Assembly (NCBI GenBank): GCA_902702965.1
Contig: CACRXP010000699.1
Location: 91,410 to 155,409 of the forward strand
Origin: Spirometra erinaceieuropaei
Taxonomy: Eukaryota > Platyhelminthes > Cestoda > Diphyllobothriidea > Diphyllobothriidae
Direction: 5' to 3'
Length of the DNA: 64,000 nt
Shown here: one piece after another, positions 33,063-44,730 of the stretch
Position numbering within the stretch: position 1 is the first letter of the stretch
Layout of the letters: every line of letters starts with the position of its first letter
The notes under the pieces: model-generated
Databases searched by the model: none
What the model was told of the DNA's origin: nothing
The model's input: only the letters and a program-made list of their open reading frames with translations
Made by a program: the position numbers and the translations under genes

Positions 33063-33740
33063 CAGAATGTAAGCTTTATTCTATGCAGAACCCTAAGTTG
33101 TCCATTCAGGCGACCACTGTCGCCGGCGAAGCCAGGGGCTGGTGGTGACAGCGTCTATTCAATACCTGAGAGTCTGCGAGACAGTGGCGGCAGCTGTTTT
33201 TGTAGGTTTGTGGGAAGAGACTCAGGTGAAGTATAAGTGGCGTGTGTGTGTCGCATTCGCCGGCGGGTGGTGCTCAAGTGGCTTCCCTTGTTGGTTGCAG
33301 TAGGATGGCTGTGTTCAAGTGGCACAGGAGCATATTGAAGTCGGTTGAGGGGTTGCAGATCAGCGCGTGTGCTTCTGCTCGCCGCGGAGGCGAATGACCT
33401 TGACGCAACGGGGTATTGAACAAGGACGAGAGTAATGACAGTGACGACCGTCGACAACGCTCGCCTCCCCACACCAAACGGTATTCCAGCACCTGACGTC
33501 TCACAATTAACTGGTAAAGACGACGACACATGTGGAGAATTTAGTGAAGTCATGAAATTTTGTGATCCATTCCACGTGTGCATTCTGGCTGGTGGTCCAG
33601 TTAAGAAATCTCATCCTTTTAATTTACTGAGAAATTAATTACTTACACTCCAAAACACACACACACACAAGAGTTCGACCGCCGTGTTTGACGATGTCCA
33701 CCGTGTGCCCCACAGACTGCATTGTGAGAGCAGTGACGGT
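33040..33740 (-). repeat. Distal LINE 3' UTR, or flanking repeat that always accompanies it
   Basis: In the minus direction 33740 to 33430 matches 45770-46010 (plus) and 54450-54120 (minus). 33430 to 33040 matches 52830-52477 (minus). Landmarks are a TG run (33659-33670 as CA), TTTCTCAGTAAATTAAAAGG, CTTAACTGGACCACC, and a GACGTCA box. It lies past the recognised 3' UTR in every LINE copy that reaches this far. Confidence 0.6.
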
Positions 33741-34959
33741 GACTTGCGCAGAGGTTTATAGTGCCAGTAGACTTGCTCTGCATCTACCTACACTCTCTCC
33801 TCCTACCCCGCCAGAGTCCGGTGTCAAGACAGAGTCAAGAAGACCGGAGACGAAGGAGGTCGCAGGTGGATGGCTCGGACGGATCCGCACATTGACGTTC
33901 CATCCCGCACCCTCTAGCCCTCTCAACAAATGGCCAGGATTCTTATTAACACCAAGAAGAACAGTGGAATCTGGCACGGCCGAAGCCGCACCTAGGCGTG
34001 CCGTCACCACCCGTCTCGTATCCCACACAGTGGGAGTGCCATAGAGGTCACATTAAGAAAGAGCCATCGCAGCATGACTCCAGTCCAGGAGGTCCAAGTT
34101 ATCCCGTCAGTGGTCAACCTTCCAAGCCACGGCTTTAGCGCACCGTGATAGCTTCAAGCGCGTCAGATTGTTTATAGTGAGGAAAGTGTGCTGATTCGTC
34201 GACCTCACTCCGCCTTCTCACTCCCACACCCCAGCCGCTGTCCGAGCCGGTCAGCAGACCGGAGTGTGAAATGGGCGCGGTGGCTGTCATGGTCGACTGA
34301 CAATGACTGCACGCGCCACATGCACGACCTGCCCCCCATATACACACACCAGGATATCGCACAACGGGGGTTGAACGGCGTGCGTGAGGGGGGTCGTAGA
34401 AGGTGCTGATTCAGCCCGTCGTCCAGCCCATCAGTCCGCCATTCAACACAACGCCCACACAACAGGACGAACTGCGTGAACCGAGAGCGGGCGTCAATCA
34501 GCGACCTTCCTATCCACGACGCTTGACGTGTCGGGATAATCTTGGACTCAAGTCACCCCTGCAGACGAAGCCGCACTGGGAGCGAGTCGAGATGCACACT
34601 TCCCACTTTGCGTGGGAGGTGGCAGTTGGGTGCATACGGTGGGTGAGTGTAGATGTGTGGTGGGGTGATGTGGTGGTGGTGGAGGAGGAGGAAGATAGGG
34701 AGTGTGTGAGTGTGTGGTGCAGCCGGCGGTTGTCTACGGCAGGTCGTCGTGGGTGCGCATGTAGCCGAATAGGCCAATGCGATGCCTGAAACTGCGAGGA
34801 CAGTGTGGGCAGTTGAGATGAGCTTGGTGGGTATAGGTTGGTTCTCCAGGCACTGGTTCGCCAGTCTCTGTGCGATGGATTCGCAAGTGACCTACCAGGC
34901 CGATGCGTGAGGGGAAGGTGCGGGGACAGTGTGGGCATGAGAAGTCGCCGGTGTCAGTG
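33741..34959 (-). repeat. LINE 3' UTR and out-of-frame finger sequence (internally deleted copy)
   Basis: The minus strand, 34959 to 34730, still encodes fingers 4 and 5, but in a different frame from finger 3. 34730 to 33741 is 3' UTR matching 44730-45770. Confidence 0.65.
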
Positions 34960-35412
34960 TTAGTTGTGGGAAGGGCTGTGGGGGCGCAGGGTGATCATGT
35001 TGGGGGTGGGGTTTGGCGTGATACATAAGTCGGTACGGCGGTCAATTCCACTCTCGTAGATGCGTATGTGGCCCAATAAACCCATGCGATGCGTGAAGGT
35101 GCGAGGGCAGTGTGGACAGTGGAGGCAGCTGCGGTGGGTGTAGGTTGGTGTTCCAGGCATTGGTTCGCCAGTCTCTGTGCGATGGATTCGCAATTGACCG
35201 ACCAGGCCAATGTGTGAGGCGAAGATGCGGTCGCAGTGAGGGCAGATGTAGTCCTGATCCTCATCGTTGGAGTCGGAGGCAACGCGGGTGGTGTCGGCTG
35301 TTGTGTACGTGCCAGTCGCCTGAGCGGCCGTCGATGGAGCAGTGAAGGAGGAGGAGGAGGAGGAGGAGGAGGAGGAGGAGAAGGAGAAGGAGAAGGGAGA
35401 AGATGGGAGCAT
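34960..35412 (-). CDS. Stand-alone Ser-rich C2H2 zinc-finger ORF of an internally deleted LINE
   Basis: 150 codons start at an ATG (35412-35410). This ATG corresponds to the ATG just before the CTT array of the LINE 5' region (28088 in copy L1). About 20 residues rich in Ser and Phe are encoded by the trinucleotide tract (35341-35400). The acidic spacer DSNDEDQDY and two C2H2 fingers follow: [21 protein letters not shown], with the first His replaced by Gln, and [21 protein letters not shown], with the last His replaced by Tyr. Endonuclease and RT are missing. The parent 5' tract and the Ser-coding tract appear fused. Whether it is translated is unknown, and the two lost His ligands argue for decay. 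Confidence 0.5.
   Translation of the reverse strand: MLPSSPFSFSFSSSSSSSSSSSFTAPSTAAQATGTYTTADTTRVASDSNDEDQDYICPHCDRIFASHIGLVGQLRIHRTETGEPMPGTPTYTHRSCLHCPHCPRTFTHRMGLLGHIRIYESGIDRRTDLCITPNPTPNMITLRPHSPSHN
35341..35400. repeat. GGA/GGAGAA trinucleotide array at the deletion junction
   Basis: On the minus strand this is a TCC/TTC array. It joins the LINE 5' UTR side (TTC-type) to the Ser linker of the zinc-finger domain (TCC-type). Confidence 0.85.
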
Positions 35413-35940
35413 GTTTTTGTTGTTTTGCTTTGTGGGTTGTTTCGACTGTGAGTTTAGCGTCTTCGACCACGATCAGCCTGCAGACGACGTGGTTCCCCAG
35501 CATTTGTTTCGGGCACCTTTTCTAACCCTTTCCCTCTCGCTGGAATGAGCAGTGCTCAGTTGCGTCAGGTGGCTGCCGAACCCCACTACGGACCACGTCT
35601 TTGTTTTTTAAGAGAACGACCCGTGAGACAGCTGACGACATCGCGGAAAGCTGAAGGGAAGGATGATAAAGGGGGAATATGAAGACGGGATGCAGAGCTT
35701 TCCCGTCATTCGCTAGGTTAACTAGTTGCTGAAATATGAGCGGTAAGCAAACACATTCGACAGGACAGCATTTAACCTGCAGTAAGGACAGACACAAACT
35801 GGCAAAAACTGCAAGAAGCAAAAGCAACAGAGGAAATTCAACAGAACGGCTGTTAGTTTTTAACAAGGACAGACACGAAAGCAGACAGAGAGCAGGCAAA
35901 TAAGATCAATTGAATCAAAGGCAGCAGAGCAACGTTCGCT
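35413..35940 (-). promoter_or_regulatory. LINE 5' UTR/promoter-like region (minus copy)
   Basis: Reverse complement of 27620-28088. It sits between unit C and the zinc-finger ORF, as the same region sits between unit B and LINE copy L1. Confidence 0.55.
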
Positions 35941-37170
35941 TACTTGATTGTGGCCTCCTACTGTGTTCCAGACGGAGCGTCGTATCGACTATGTCGATGC
36001 GAAGATCCATCCGGCCAGCGAAGCCGAAACTACCAGGCCCGGAGATGCACAAACGGATATCCTCAGCTGGTTTAGCCCACCGGTCGAGGCGGTTGCCGGG
36101 GTTTGGCCGCTAGGCTGAACCTAGCATCGGGGAGCCACATGTGAGAGTTTGATAGGCGTAGTCCGCACCTGCAAGCAAGGGAGTGACCTACTACGTCCGT
36201 CACGCGAGCCCACCGCTGGACAAGCCTGGGAATGGCTTCCCAGCCATCATCGTCCTTCCGACCCCTGTTGGGATGTTGTTATTGTTATTGTTGGTCAAAA
36301 GTCTGGTCATTTGCTGTGTGGATGAGGGGGTGTGGAGTGGAGCGCCAAGGTGCGAGCTCGACTGCGTCATCCACATGCGTCCTCCCCCGCCTCCGATCTT
36401 CTTGACTCTGTCTTGACACCGAGTCTAGGTGGAGAGTGGGGAAGAGAGAGCGAGAGTGCGGTAGATGCTACGCAATTCGACTACCATAATAAACCAATTC
36501 ACGCTCAAGTCACCGTGCCTGCTGCAACTTGCTGTGTAGCACACGTTGGACATCGTCTGAAACGACGGTCGAACAGTCGGATTGCATGAGAATTAATTTA
36601 TAGTAGACTTTCACAGCATTTGCCGCACTGTCTCCGCTGTCTCCCCAAGTGAGCCCGGTGTCAAAACATGGCTAAGAAGACTGAAGGCGTGTTCGAGTAT
36701 TGGCGGCTTCCGCGGCCAGGACCGCTCCTATGCGTGCCGCCATACCCCGCCCGGATCCTACGGTGTGGGAGCGTAAGTCGACCATCTGAGTTGGTCAGAC
36801 ATTTTGTGTAGGAGTTGGACCAATGTTGGTGACACAGCTAATGAGCTCGTCTGCCGGGTTACGTGCACGGCAGTTTAGTTTTGTAGTGGGTTTATTGTTG
36901 GGGTTAAAACAATGGATGATTTTGTCCCTTCCGAAATTTTGTGCAAGCCCATCATTATTAGTGCGACGGGGTGTACCTATTCCCATGTCCTGTTTAGGCG
37001 TCCGCATAAGTCAGTCCCGACATATGCGCCATTTAAGTAGTACTTGTTGACTAGCGTGTTAGGCGGAGGTGGACGTTACGAGTGTTTGCCGAACGCCTAA
37101 TATGTTTCTGTTTGGCTAACAATCCGAAGCCACGGACTCGTTGTTCTGTCGGTTGCAATTGAGAATATGC

Positions 37171-37556
37171 AATGGTAGAGGGGCGCTCACCGATCGTTCT
37201 TACGGAACGCACTCGTCCCGTTGTGCCTTACGGGCTCTCTCACGCGCGCAACCAGCGGCCGTACAACGGCGCATGATGTAGGCTAATAAGCCAGAAATGG
37301 CCATTCTAGTCCGTAATAACATTTTGCCTTTATGGCTCGGGTGTTCCACACTTCGGGCTTGGGTATGGCTGGCTGACGACGGCTAATAAACCAGAAATGG
37401 CCATTCCAGTCTCCCTTGTCTTTGTCGGTAATATCATTCTGCCTATATATCATGCGCCGCTGTGCGGCTGCTGGCTGGGCTCGAGAGAGAGAGCCCGTAA
37501 GGCACAACGGGATGAGTGCGTTCCGTAAGAACGATCGGTGTTCGCCCTTCTACCAT
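37171..37556 (+). mobile_element. Compound fold-back/SINE element inside unit C
   Basis: About 105-bp inverted blocks (37171-37280 and 37444-37556) flank SINE body sequence. The left block starts AGAGGGGCGCTCACCGATCG and the right ends CGATCGGTGTTCGCCC. Between them is a short duplicated SINE tail, then a SINE body without its tRNA-like head but with the hammerhead-like segment (37367-37411). Unit A has no counterpart at this place. Confidence 0.7.
37367..37411 (+). ncRNA. Hammerhead-like segment in SINE
   Basis: Stem I GGCTGG/CCAGTC, core CTGACGA (37373-37379), stem II weakened by a C-A mismatch (GGCT/AACC), GAAA (37394-37397), TGGCCA, TT. The core is intact. The tRNA-like promoter is not present upstream. 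Confidence 0.5.
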
Positions 37557-39116
37557 TTGTACTATGTGCTTGTTAGCATTTAGGCGTTTTCCAGACCCTT
37601 GTGTACGAACCGATCTAGGACTACTCCTCATGCAATTCAATTTTGCGGTCGCATAGAAGAGTTTCGCAGTCCCTCGTTCATTGAGTTAGACATTCGGTGC
37701 GAATGTCAGACCGGATATATATTGCTATAGCATCTTATGTGATCATCTTCCAATGCGGCCGAGTCGGCAATAGACTCCAGAATGGGATCAACAAGCCGAG
37801 GTTTGCAGGTTCGAAGTATTCTGTAGGCCAGCTTTCGCTATATTCTACACCTCTTCCCCTCATATTCCGTCTGTCACCTCTACCGAAATGAGCTCCCAAG
37901 GTCTGGGGGTAACGAGGACTCGGTCGACTGGTCTAATCCCCGACTGGCCTTACGGACGTCTACTGGAGACGCTGCCGGAAAGAAAGGGGGCCCATTTCCC
38001 GTGTGAGACGTGTATCTCTCGAGTTTGTCAACAATGCCTTACATTCGTGGAGAAAACAAGAGGTTGAGCGGAAGTTTTAACTACACGATGTTTAGACTGA
38101 CCTGACCGACCCCAAGCTGATTCGAAGCGTTCCGACGCAGTCGACGGAGGTCGCGCGTTACCCGGCTATTCCGAAGGTCAATTTAAGGATGCAGAATCTG
38201 TGCACTAAGCCTCCCCTCTGTTCATCTATAAGTACTTTTAGTTTTTTTTCTCACTGGATTGAGGTGAATAATGTTTCCTCTGTGTTGCAACACAGCACTT
38301 GCGGACTTTACTTTATGAAAATGGCAAGGATACGAATATAATCCATGTCTAAAAGGAACAGGGTGTGATTTTAATGTCGACTGGTGGCCCGCAAATGCCA
38401 TCGCATAGACTTGATAATAGATCTCAGTTCCCCATTACATCGTTTTCCAACTGTGCGGTGATTCAATCCACTTGCTAATCCAGAGTCTGGATGATTCGAA
38501 ATGAGACTATCGAGCGCCGGAACGATCGCAACAACAAATAAACTTCAATTCTCCGTAGCCGTATACGCGGCAGTGGATGTCATATGGATCCAGATCTCAC
38601 ATTTTCTCAACTCTACGTAATCTATTTTTCGTGCTGAATGAATTTTCCGCATTTGGGTGGGCATCCGCTGTCGAATTATCATTAATTTTAAGAAATACAG
38701 CCTTCGTGTGTGTAGATGATTTTTGCCAAACGGTTGGGAAGAGGGAAACGCGAAGGCAGGGACCAGAATTTTACTCGACAAGTACTTTGTGGAATACTGA
38801 ACGTCCAGCAATCGCCTGGTGATCATATTTACCAGATAGGTCACCGTGACCCGTCTCGTCTCCAGTCCATGCAGATGAGAAAGCGAGTGAGGCGTGGCAC
38901 TTCGCAAGTCTACCGCGCATTATATCCAGACAGGTGTATCGCTCGTCAGGTAGTTGAGTAGCCATCATCCAGGGTGCATAGGAAGGATGATTTTGCAGGT
39001 AAACAGGATCTGAGCACAAGACGCTGGGTGCCCAATAGTGCTTTGACTTGTAGGCGACATATGTTCCAAGGGGAGGCAAGAGTTCTGATTCGGACATGCG
39101 TTTTCCATCTAAAATG

Positions 39117-39712
39117 CACTTATAGGCCCCTGTATCCAAATAAAAATTTTAATCATCTAATGTTGCAGGGAAACTGCATCACCATGGTTCTACGTATGCA
39201 AGTCTGTGCACGTATGCTTAAACTGGTTTGCCTGAGGTGGGCGGATGGCCTATGTGAGAATCTTTATTTAGGCATACACAGAAGAATTTATCGGAGCCGA
39301 AAACCTGCATCTCGTCACTGATACGAATGAGAAGGATACAGCGATTTGAATTTGCACAGAAATAATCAATGAAAAAGGGAAATGGGTAAGGTAACACGAA
39401 GAGAGTGTGCGTAAATCAGAGGACTGAGATCCGCTTCGAGGTAAACCTCAGCTTGCCCTGGTTTAAATGATATTTTCTTTACGGAATAGAGGAGGATATG
39501 ACATTCATTGCATGGTAACTTTGAAACACGTGGTTTGTACACACTATGTGTAATTGCAACGACAAATCAGATCCAAAAACAATAGGGAAATTCGAAAACG
39601 CTTTGAAACCCGAAAGATGATATTTCATCGAGAACAAATTTAGAAAGGGCCTGACTTTCTAACAAATGGGTAAAGGAAAGTGTATTTGTGTGCATGTGTT
39701 TTGTAGAACAGA
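39117..39712. other. Unit C-specific insertion or divergent stretch
   Basis: The sequence matching unit A 6380-6440 is split here by about 600 bases with no partner elsewhere in the window. No clear terminal repeats or frame were noticed. Confidence 0.35.
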
Positions 39713-40217
39713 TATGAATTTATGATGCTGTTGAACTTTTATTTAAAGTACCGATTACTTAATTGGCCATTTTTGCCAATCGCAGTATTTGCAGTTGTCG
39801 ATATCTCGGTGTGGCTCAGGTATATTTGGATCATCCTGCACGATAACCACTATTACAACCCCATTTAAAGCATCCTTTCTGGTTGTAAACGCAGTTCAGA
39901 ATTTCGGATACACCTCCATGGGGTGTGTCACAAAATTCGAATTATTGTCTGAATAAAATTAGTAAAAATCTCTATGAATGCTAGTGTTGATGGCAGGCAC
40001 GGAGACGTCATTTGCTCAGGGCCTTGGTCTGCGGAGATGTAGATTCGATTGGCGAAAATTTGAACAGCAGAGCCATCAGCATGTTTTGTTGTCAGGCGGT
40101 GATGGCAGCTACAATGTGCACACGTAAGTAGGCGAAAGCATTAAGAGCGAAAGTATCGGCATATTGAGCAGTCCGCCTGCAAAAACCCCGCCCTATGGCT
40201 AAATATATATCTATATA

Positions 40218-41126
40218 CAGTACCTGTGCTAACTCATGAAATGTCACGAATTAACACAGGTTAACGCCTTTAACGCAAAATCAGTAAACACTACGGCTCC
40301 CAAAGTCTGATAGCGGAAAATAAACGATGTTCCAAAGAAATAAAGCAAAGTTTGGTTAAGAAAATATTATTTACTGAGATAAAAATAAATAATTTTCGAC
40401 AAAAGTCACATTTTCGAGAAACGCCTATATTACAAACAAGTTAATAAAGGCTACGTATGAGGACGTATAAAGGAGGAGGGCGCATAAAAGGTCAAAAATA
40501 ATTAAGGACAGAAACAGATACAAAAAATTAGTACTTTGTAGATTGTCCATTCGAATTAATAACAGCAGAAAGTCTGGCCGACATAGACATGACAAGGTTA
40601 TCTATATATATTCGTTTACGACACGCATTTTCAGTCTGGTAAAACAATCACACTGATAAACTTTTTTATTTCGGTATTTTGAAACATAAAACTTTACGAA
40701 TTTGTAAAATAGAATTTTTAGATAAAGAATCGCACGTTATTTCCTGAACACAATGAGAAATAATTTATCTGCATTTCCCTGATTTTGTTGATATTGAAAT
40801 TTAATTTTTTCTTTTTGTTCGAAAGTTTATCAAAAAATTTCGTCCTTTTATTAATCTTCTTAAACAGATTAATAAGGTTACACAAAAAATTTCCATCCGA
40901 AAGCTTTAATAGCGTAGGAAACTGCTTGTATATCAGGAATCCTCCGATCTCGCCTTAATCCGGCCCGTTTTCTATTTAATATACAGATCCGTATCAAACT
41001 TTCCTTCAGAAAACGGTCTTTTCGTCCTTATTTCAACCAAATAAACACAAATAACGACACCAAAAATACACTACATTGTCCACTATAATTTTGACCTCGG
41101 CATTTCATGAGTTAGCACAGGTACTG
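40218..41126. mobile_element. Mariner/Tc1-like MITE with TA target duplication
   Basis: The left end CAGTACCTGTGCTAACTC (40218) and the right end GAGTTAGCACAGGTACTG (to 41126) are inverted repeats, identical for 26 bp. TA flanks both sides (40216-40217 and 41127-41128). Units A and B have the uninterrupted TATATA site (near 5911 and 21140), which confirms the 909-bp insertion. There is no transposase frame. CAGT ends and TA duplication fit the Tc1/mariner superfamily. Confidence 0.8.
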
Positions 41127-42170
41127 TATATTACCTAGGCAGCTCGCTAAAAGTACAACAGGCTAGACACATACAGTTGTTTCACCGTCGTTACCACTCC
41201 ATAGTACGTCATAGGCCTTATGAAGTTAGGTATATAAGCATGTAAAGTAGGCGTTTTACACTTACTGTTCTGGTAAGGATCTCATATATATATATATATA
41301 TCAAGTGAATAATTTTAGAAATTACTCAGCGCAGGCCATAAAGTTAAGTCTCGGGGACATGACGTTTTAGGGCCAGAAGCTAAATTTCAATGAACATTTG
41401 AGTCGAAGACCATCAGCTACTGTGGAATAACCATGTAATAATCATTCTACAAACAGGTAGCACTACGAGTAGTATGAAACGTATACACAGAACGTATTAC
41501 ACCGTACTATATTATACCGCTATATATATATATATTCCGCAAAAAAATGATTAATTAATAAGGATGTTCTTTGCGGTGATTAACGCAGAAAAACTGTCAT
41601 CACACGCCCATCTCACACATCACACTGGTCGGTCACTCACGAATCCATTGCACGGAGATTGGCGAACCAGCGCCTGAAGCACCAACATACGGCAGGCGTC
41701 ATCGCTTCATCTGCCTGCATTAACCTTGAACCTTCAGCCATTTCATTGGCCTATTTAGTCACATGTGCAGTAACTCACTGCAGACGTGACCGCAAGTCCC
41801 CAATCAACACATTCCTTACACAAGAACATCTCTGAAATCCCACATCACCAGCACCTTTAATGTAAGCGGGAAGTGTGGCTTTCGGCGCCTCTCTCTCCAT
41901 GGAGCTCCTTTGCTACATGTGAGATTTGAGCCACTTTCCCCCTTTTGTATGTAACCCTGGAGTGTGCACCTGTGATGCGCCCCCACATCAGACGTGTGAC
42001 CGACCCGCACAATGGACTGCTGTCTGGGAGTAAGAAGGGAGAGTGAGGTCGACTGTCTCAGCGCGTATTCCTCACTACAAACAGTCTGATGCCTCTGAAT
42101 CAATCACGGTGCGGAAGAAGATGTGGGTTAGAAGGTTGTCGACAGTAGCGGTATTTCAGGCATTTTTTGT

Positions 42171-42202
42171 GTGTGTGCGTGCGTGTGTGTGTGTGTGTGT
42201 GG
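42171..42202. repeat. TG microsatellite
   Basis: GTGTGTGCGTGCGTGTGTG run at the junction between inverted unit C and a 5'-truncated LINE. The unit A counterpart (4787-4795) has only a short CA run. Confidence 0.85.
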
Positions 42203-42229
42203 GTACGCGTATGTGTGCATGTGGTCGTG

Positions 42230-44730
42230 CAACAGCTCTCCAGCGGGAAAGCACCCGGATCGGACGCAATCCCTGCTGAGGTCTACAAGCACGAAGCTCC
42301 CCAACTCATGGATCACCAGACTGCGCTCTTCCAGGAGATGTGGCGTCAAGGGGAAGCCCCGCAAGATTTCAAAGACGTAACCATCATGCATCTACAGAAG
42401 CAAAAATGGAACCACCAATTCTGCGACAAACAACGAGGCATCTCATTGCTAAACATCGCCGGGAAGATTTTTGCTCGCATCCTTCTCAACCGCCTCAATA
42501 ACCACCTGGAACAGGGCCTTCTGCCGGAAAGCCACTGCGGCTTTCGTCGTCATCGTGGGACCACGGATATGATCTTCGCCGCCCGTCAATTTCAGGAGAA
42601 GTGCCAGGAGATGCGGACCCACCTGTACTCTACCTTCGTGGACCTGACAAAAGCCTTCGACACGGTGAATCGTGAAGGACTGTGGAAGATCATGCAGAAA
42701 TTCGGCTGTCCGGAGCGATTCACTCAGACCGTGCGTCAGCTGCACGACGGTATGATGGTGCGAGTCACAGACAGCAGAGCCGTCTCAGAGGCATTCGCAG
42801 GGACCAACAGAGTGAAGCAGGGATGCGTGCGGGCGCCTACCCTCTTCAGTCTCATGTTCTCTGGCATGCTGATGGACGCCTACCGCAACGAACGCCCTGG
42901 AATCCGCATCGCTTACAGGACGGACGGTCACCTGCTGAATCAACGACGGATGCCCTTCCAGTCGCGCGTATCCACAACCACCGTGCACGAACTCCTCTTC
43001 GCCGACGACTGCGTCCTGAACACCACCTCGGAAGAGGAGATGCAACGGAGCATGGACCTCTTCTCTGCCGCCTGCGAGAACTTTGGGCTGGTTATCAAAA
43101 CGCAGAAGACGGTGGTGATGCATCAACCGCCACCCAACTCAGCCACAGCCCCCAACGCGTCGCCGCAAATCAGCGCGAACGGAACCCAACTGCAAGCGGT
43201 GGAGAACATCCCGTACCTGGACAGTACCCTCTCCCGCAACACCAAGATCGATGACGATGTCGCCAACAGGATCTCGAAAGCCAGTCAAGCCTTCGGTCGT
43301 CTCCAAAGCACAGTTTGGAATCGTCACGGACTTCAACTGAGCACGAAGCTAAAGATGTACAAGGCCGTCATCCTGCGACGCTACTGTATGGAGCGGGGGC
43401 TTGGACGGTGTACACAAAGCAGGCACGCCGACTGAACCACTTCCACCTCAGTTGCCTTCGTCGCATCCTGAGGCTGAACTGGCAGGATCGAATCCCCGAC
43501 ACGGAAGTACTGGAACGAACGGGAATCCCCAGCATCTACGCCATACTGAAACAAATGCAGCTGCGCTGGAGCGGCCACCTGGTGCGCATGGACGACGAGC
43601 GACTAACCAAACGACTCTTCTACGGAGACGTCGCGACGGGTTCTCTCCGTCAAATAGGCCAAATTCGCCGTTACAAGGATACCCTGAAGTCCTCCCTGAA
43701 GCGCCTGCAAATCAGCACGGCCAACTGGGAAGAGCTCGCACTCGATCGACCGACCTGGAGGAGGACAGTGAAGACAGGCGCTGCGATCTACGAAGCCAAT
43801 CGCATCCCTGCCGCCAAGGCGAAACGCGAAGTCCGCAAATCCCTAGTTCGCCCAGTACGCAACGCAGCCGCACAACCGCTTCCAACGTGTCCCCGATGTC
43901 AACGGACATTCCGAGCTCGAATTGGACTTGTTGGACACCTTCGGATCAACTGCGCCTCTCGAACTGCACCAACCATCTTCCCCCGCCCGCCTCTTCCTCA
44001 TCCTCTCCGTCGCCAACTAACTCGGACAATTCTTCTGAACCAGCACTTCCATCCACCTCCTCCTCCTCTTCCTCCTCCTCCACTGCTCCAACGACGGCCG
44101 CTCAGGCGACCGTCACGCGCGCAACAACAGTCACCACCCCCACCTCTGCCGACTCCAGCGATGAGGATCAGGACTACACCTGCCCACACTGCGACCGCAC
44201 CTTCACCTCACACATCGGCCTGGTCGGTCAGTTGCGAATCCATCGCACATAGACTGGCAAACCAATGCCTGGAACACCAACCTACACCCACCGCACTCGC
44301 CTCCACTGCCCACACTGCCCTCGCACCTTCCGGCATCGCATGGGTCTATTCGGTCACATGCGCATTCACGAGTGCGGAATTGACCACAATTCCGACACAC
44401 CCACCACATCCAACACACCTACCAGGCCCAGCACCACACTCGCTCCATCGCCCTGCCCGCCCATCACCACCACCACCACCATCACCGCGTCCTCCGTAGC
44501 TGAAACTGCCGCCGCCGACTTCACCTGCCCACAGTGTTCACGCACATTCACCTCTCGCATCGGCCTGGTCGGTCACTTGCGAATCCATCCGCACAGAGAC
44601 TGGCGAACCAGTACCTGGAGCACCAGCCGATACCCACCAAGCTCGTCTCAACTGCCCACACTGTCCTCGCACCTTCAGACATCGCATGGGCTTATTCGAC
44701 CACATGCGCATCCACGACGACCTGCGGTAG
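42230..44730 (+). pseudogene. RTE-like LINE: RT plus five C2H2 fingers, 5'-truncated (copy L2)
   Basis: Similarity starts abruptly at [21 protein letters not shown] (42230). The endonuclease is missing. The RT shows [34 protein letters not shown] and an intact catalytic [17 protein letters not shown] 1-bp deletion near 43375 shifts the frame before [21 protein letters not shown]. The tail carries a CX2CX12HX4C finger (about 43888-43953), a Ser/Thr/Pro linker, an acidic SSDEDQDY, and four C2H2 fingers (about 44178, 44303, 44523 and 44657). The second finger has Gln for its first His and a stop follows it (44252). A 1-bp insertion near 44590 puts the last finger in another frame, ending at a TAG at 44728-44730. 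C-terminal fingers are unusual for the RTE group. Confidence 0.85.

Larger units (their letters stand above)
36000..42170 (-). repeat. Long repeat unit C (inverted)
   Basis: Read on the minus strand from 42170 to 36000 it follows unit A from about 4790 to 9800. Landmarks include GATGCAAACGCG-type 3' UTR sequence (42090), the TA site at 41524, the segment 38545-38990 matching 6560-6990, 38000-38200 matching 8010-8200, 36650-37080 matching 8670-9080, and the antisense-3'-end block at 36300-36600. C-specific insertions lie at 37171-37556, about 39117-39712 and 40218-41126. Confidence 0.7.
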
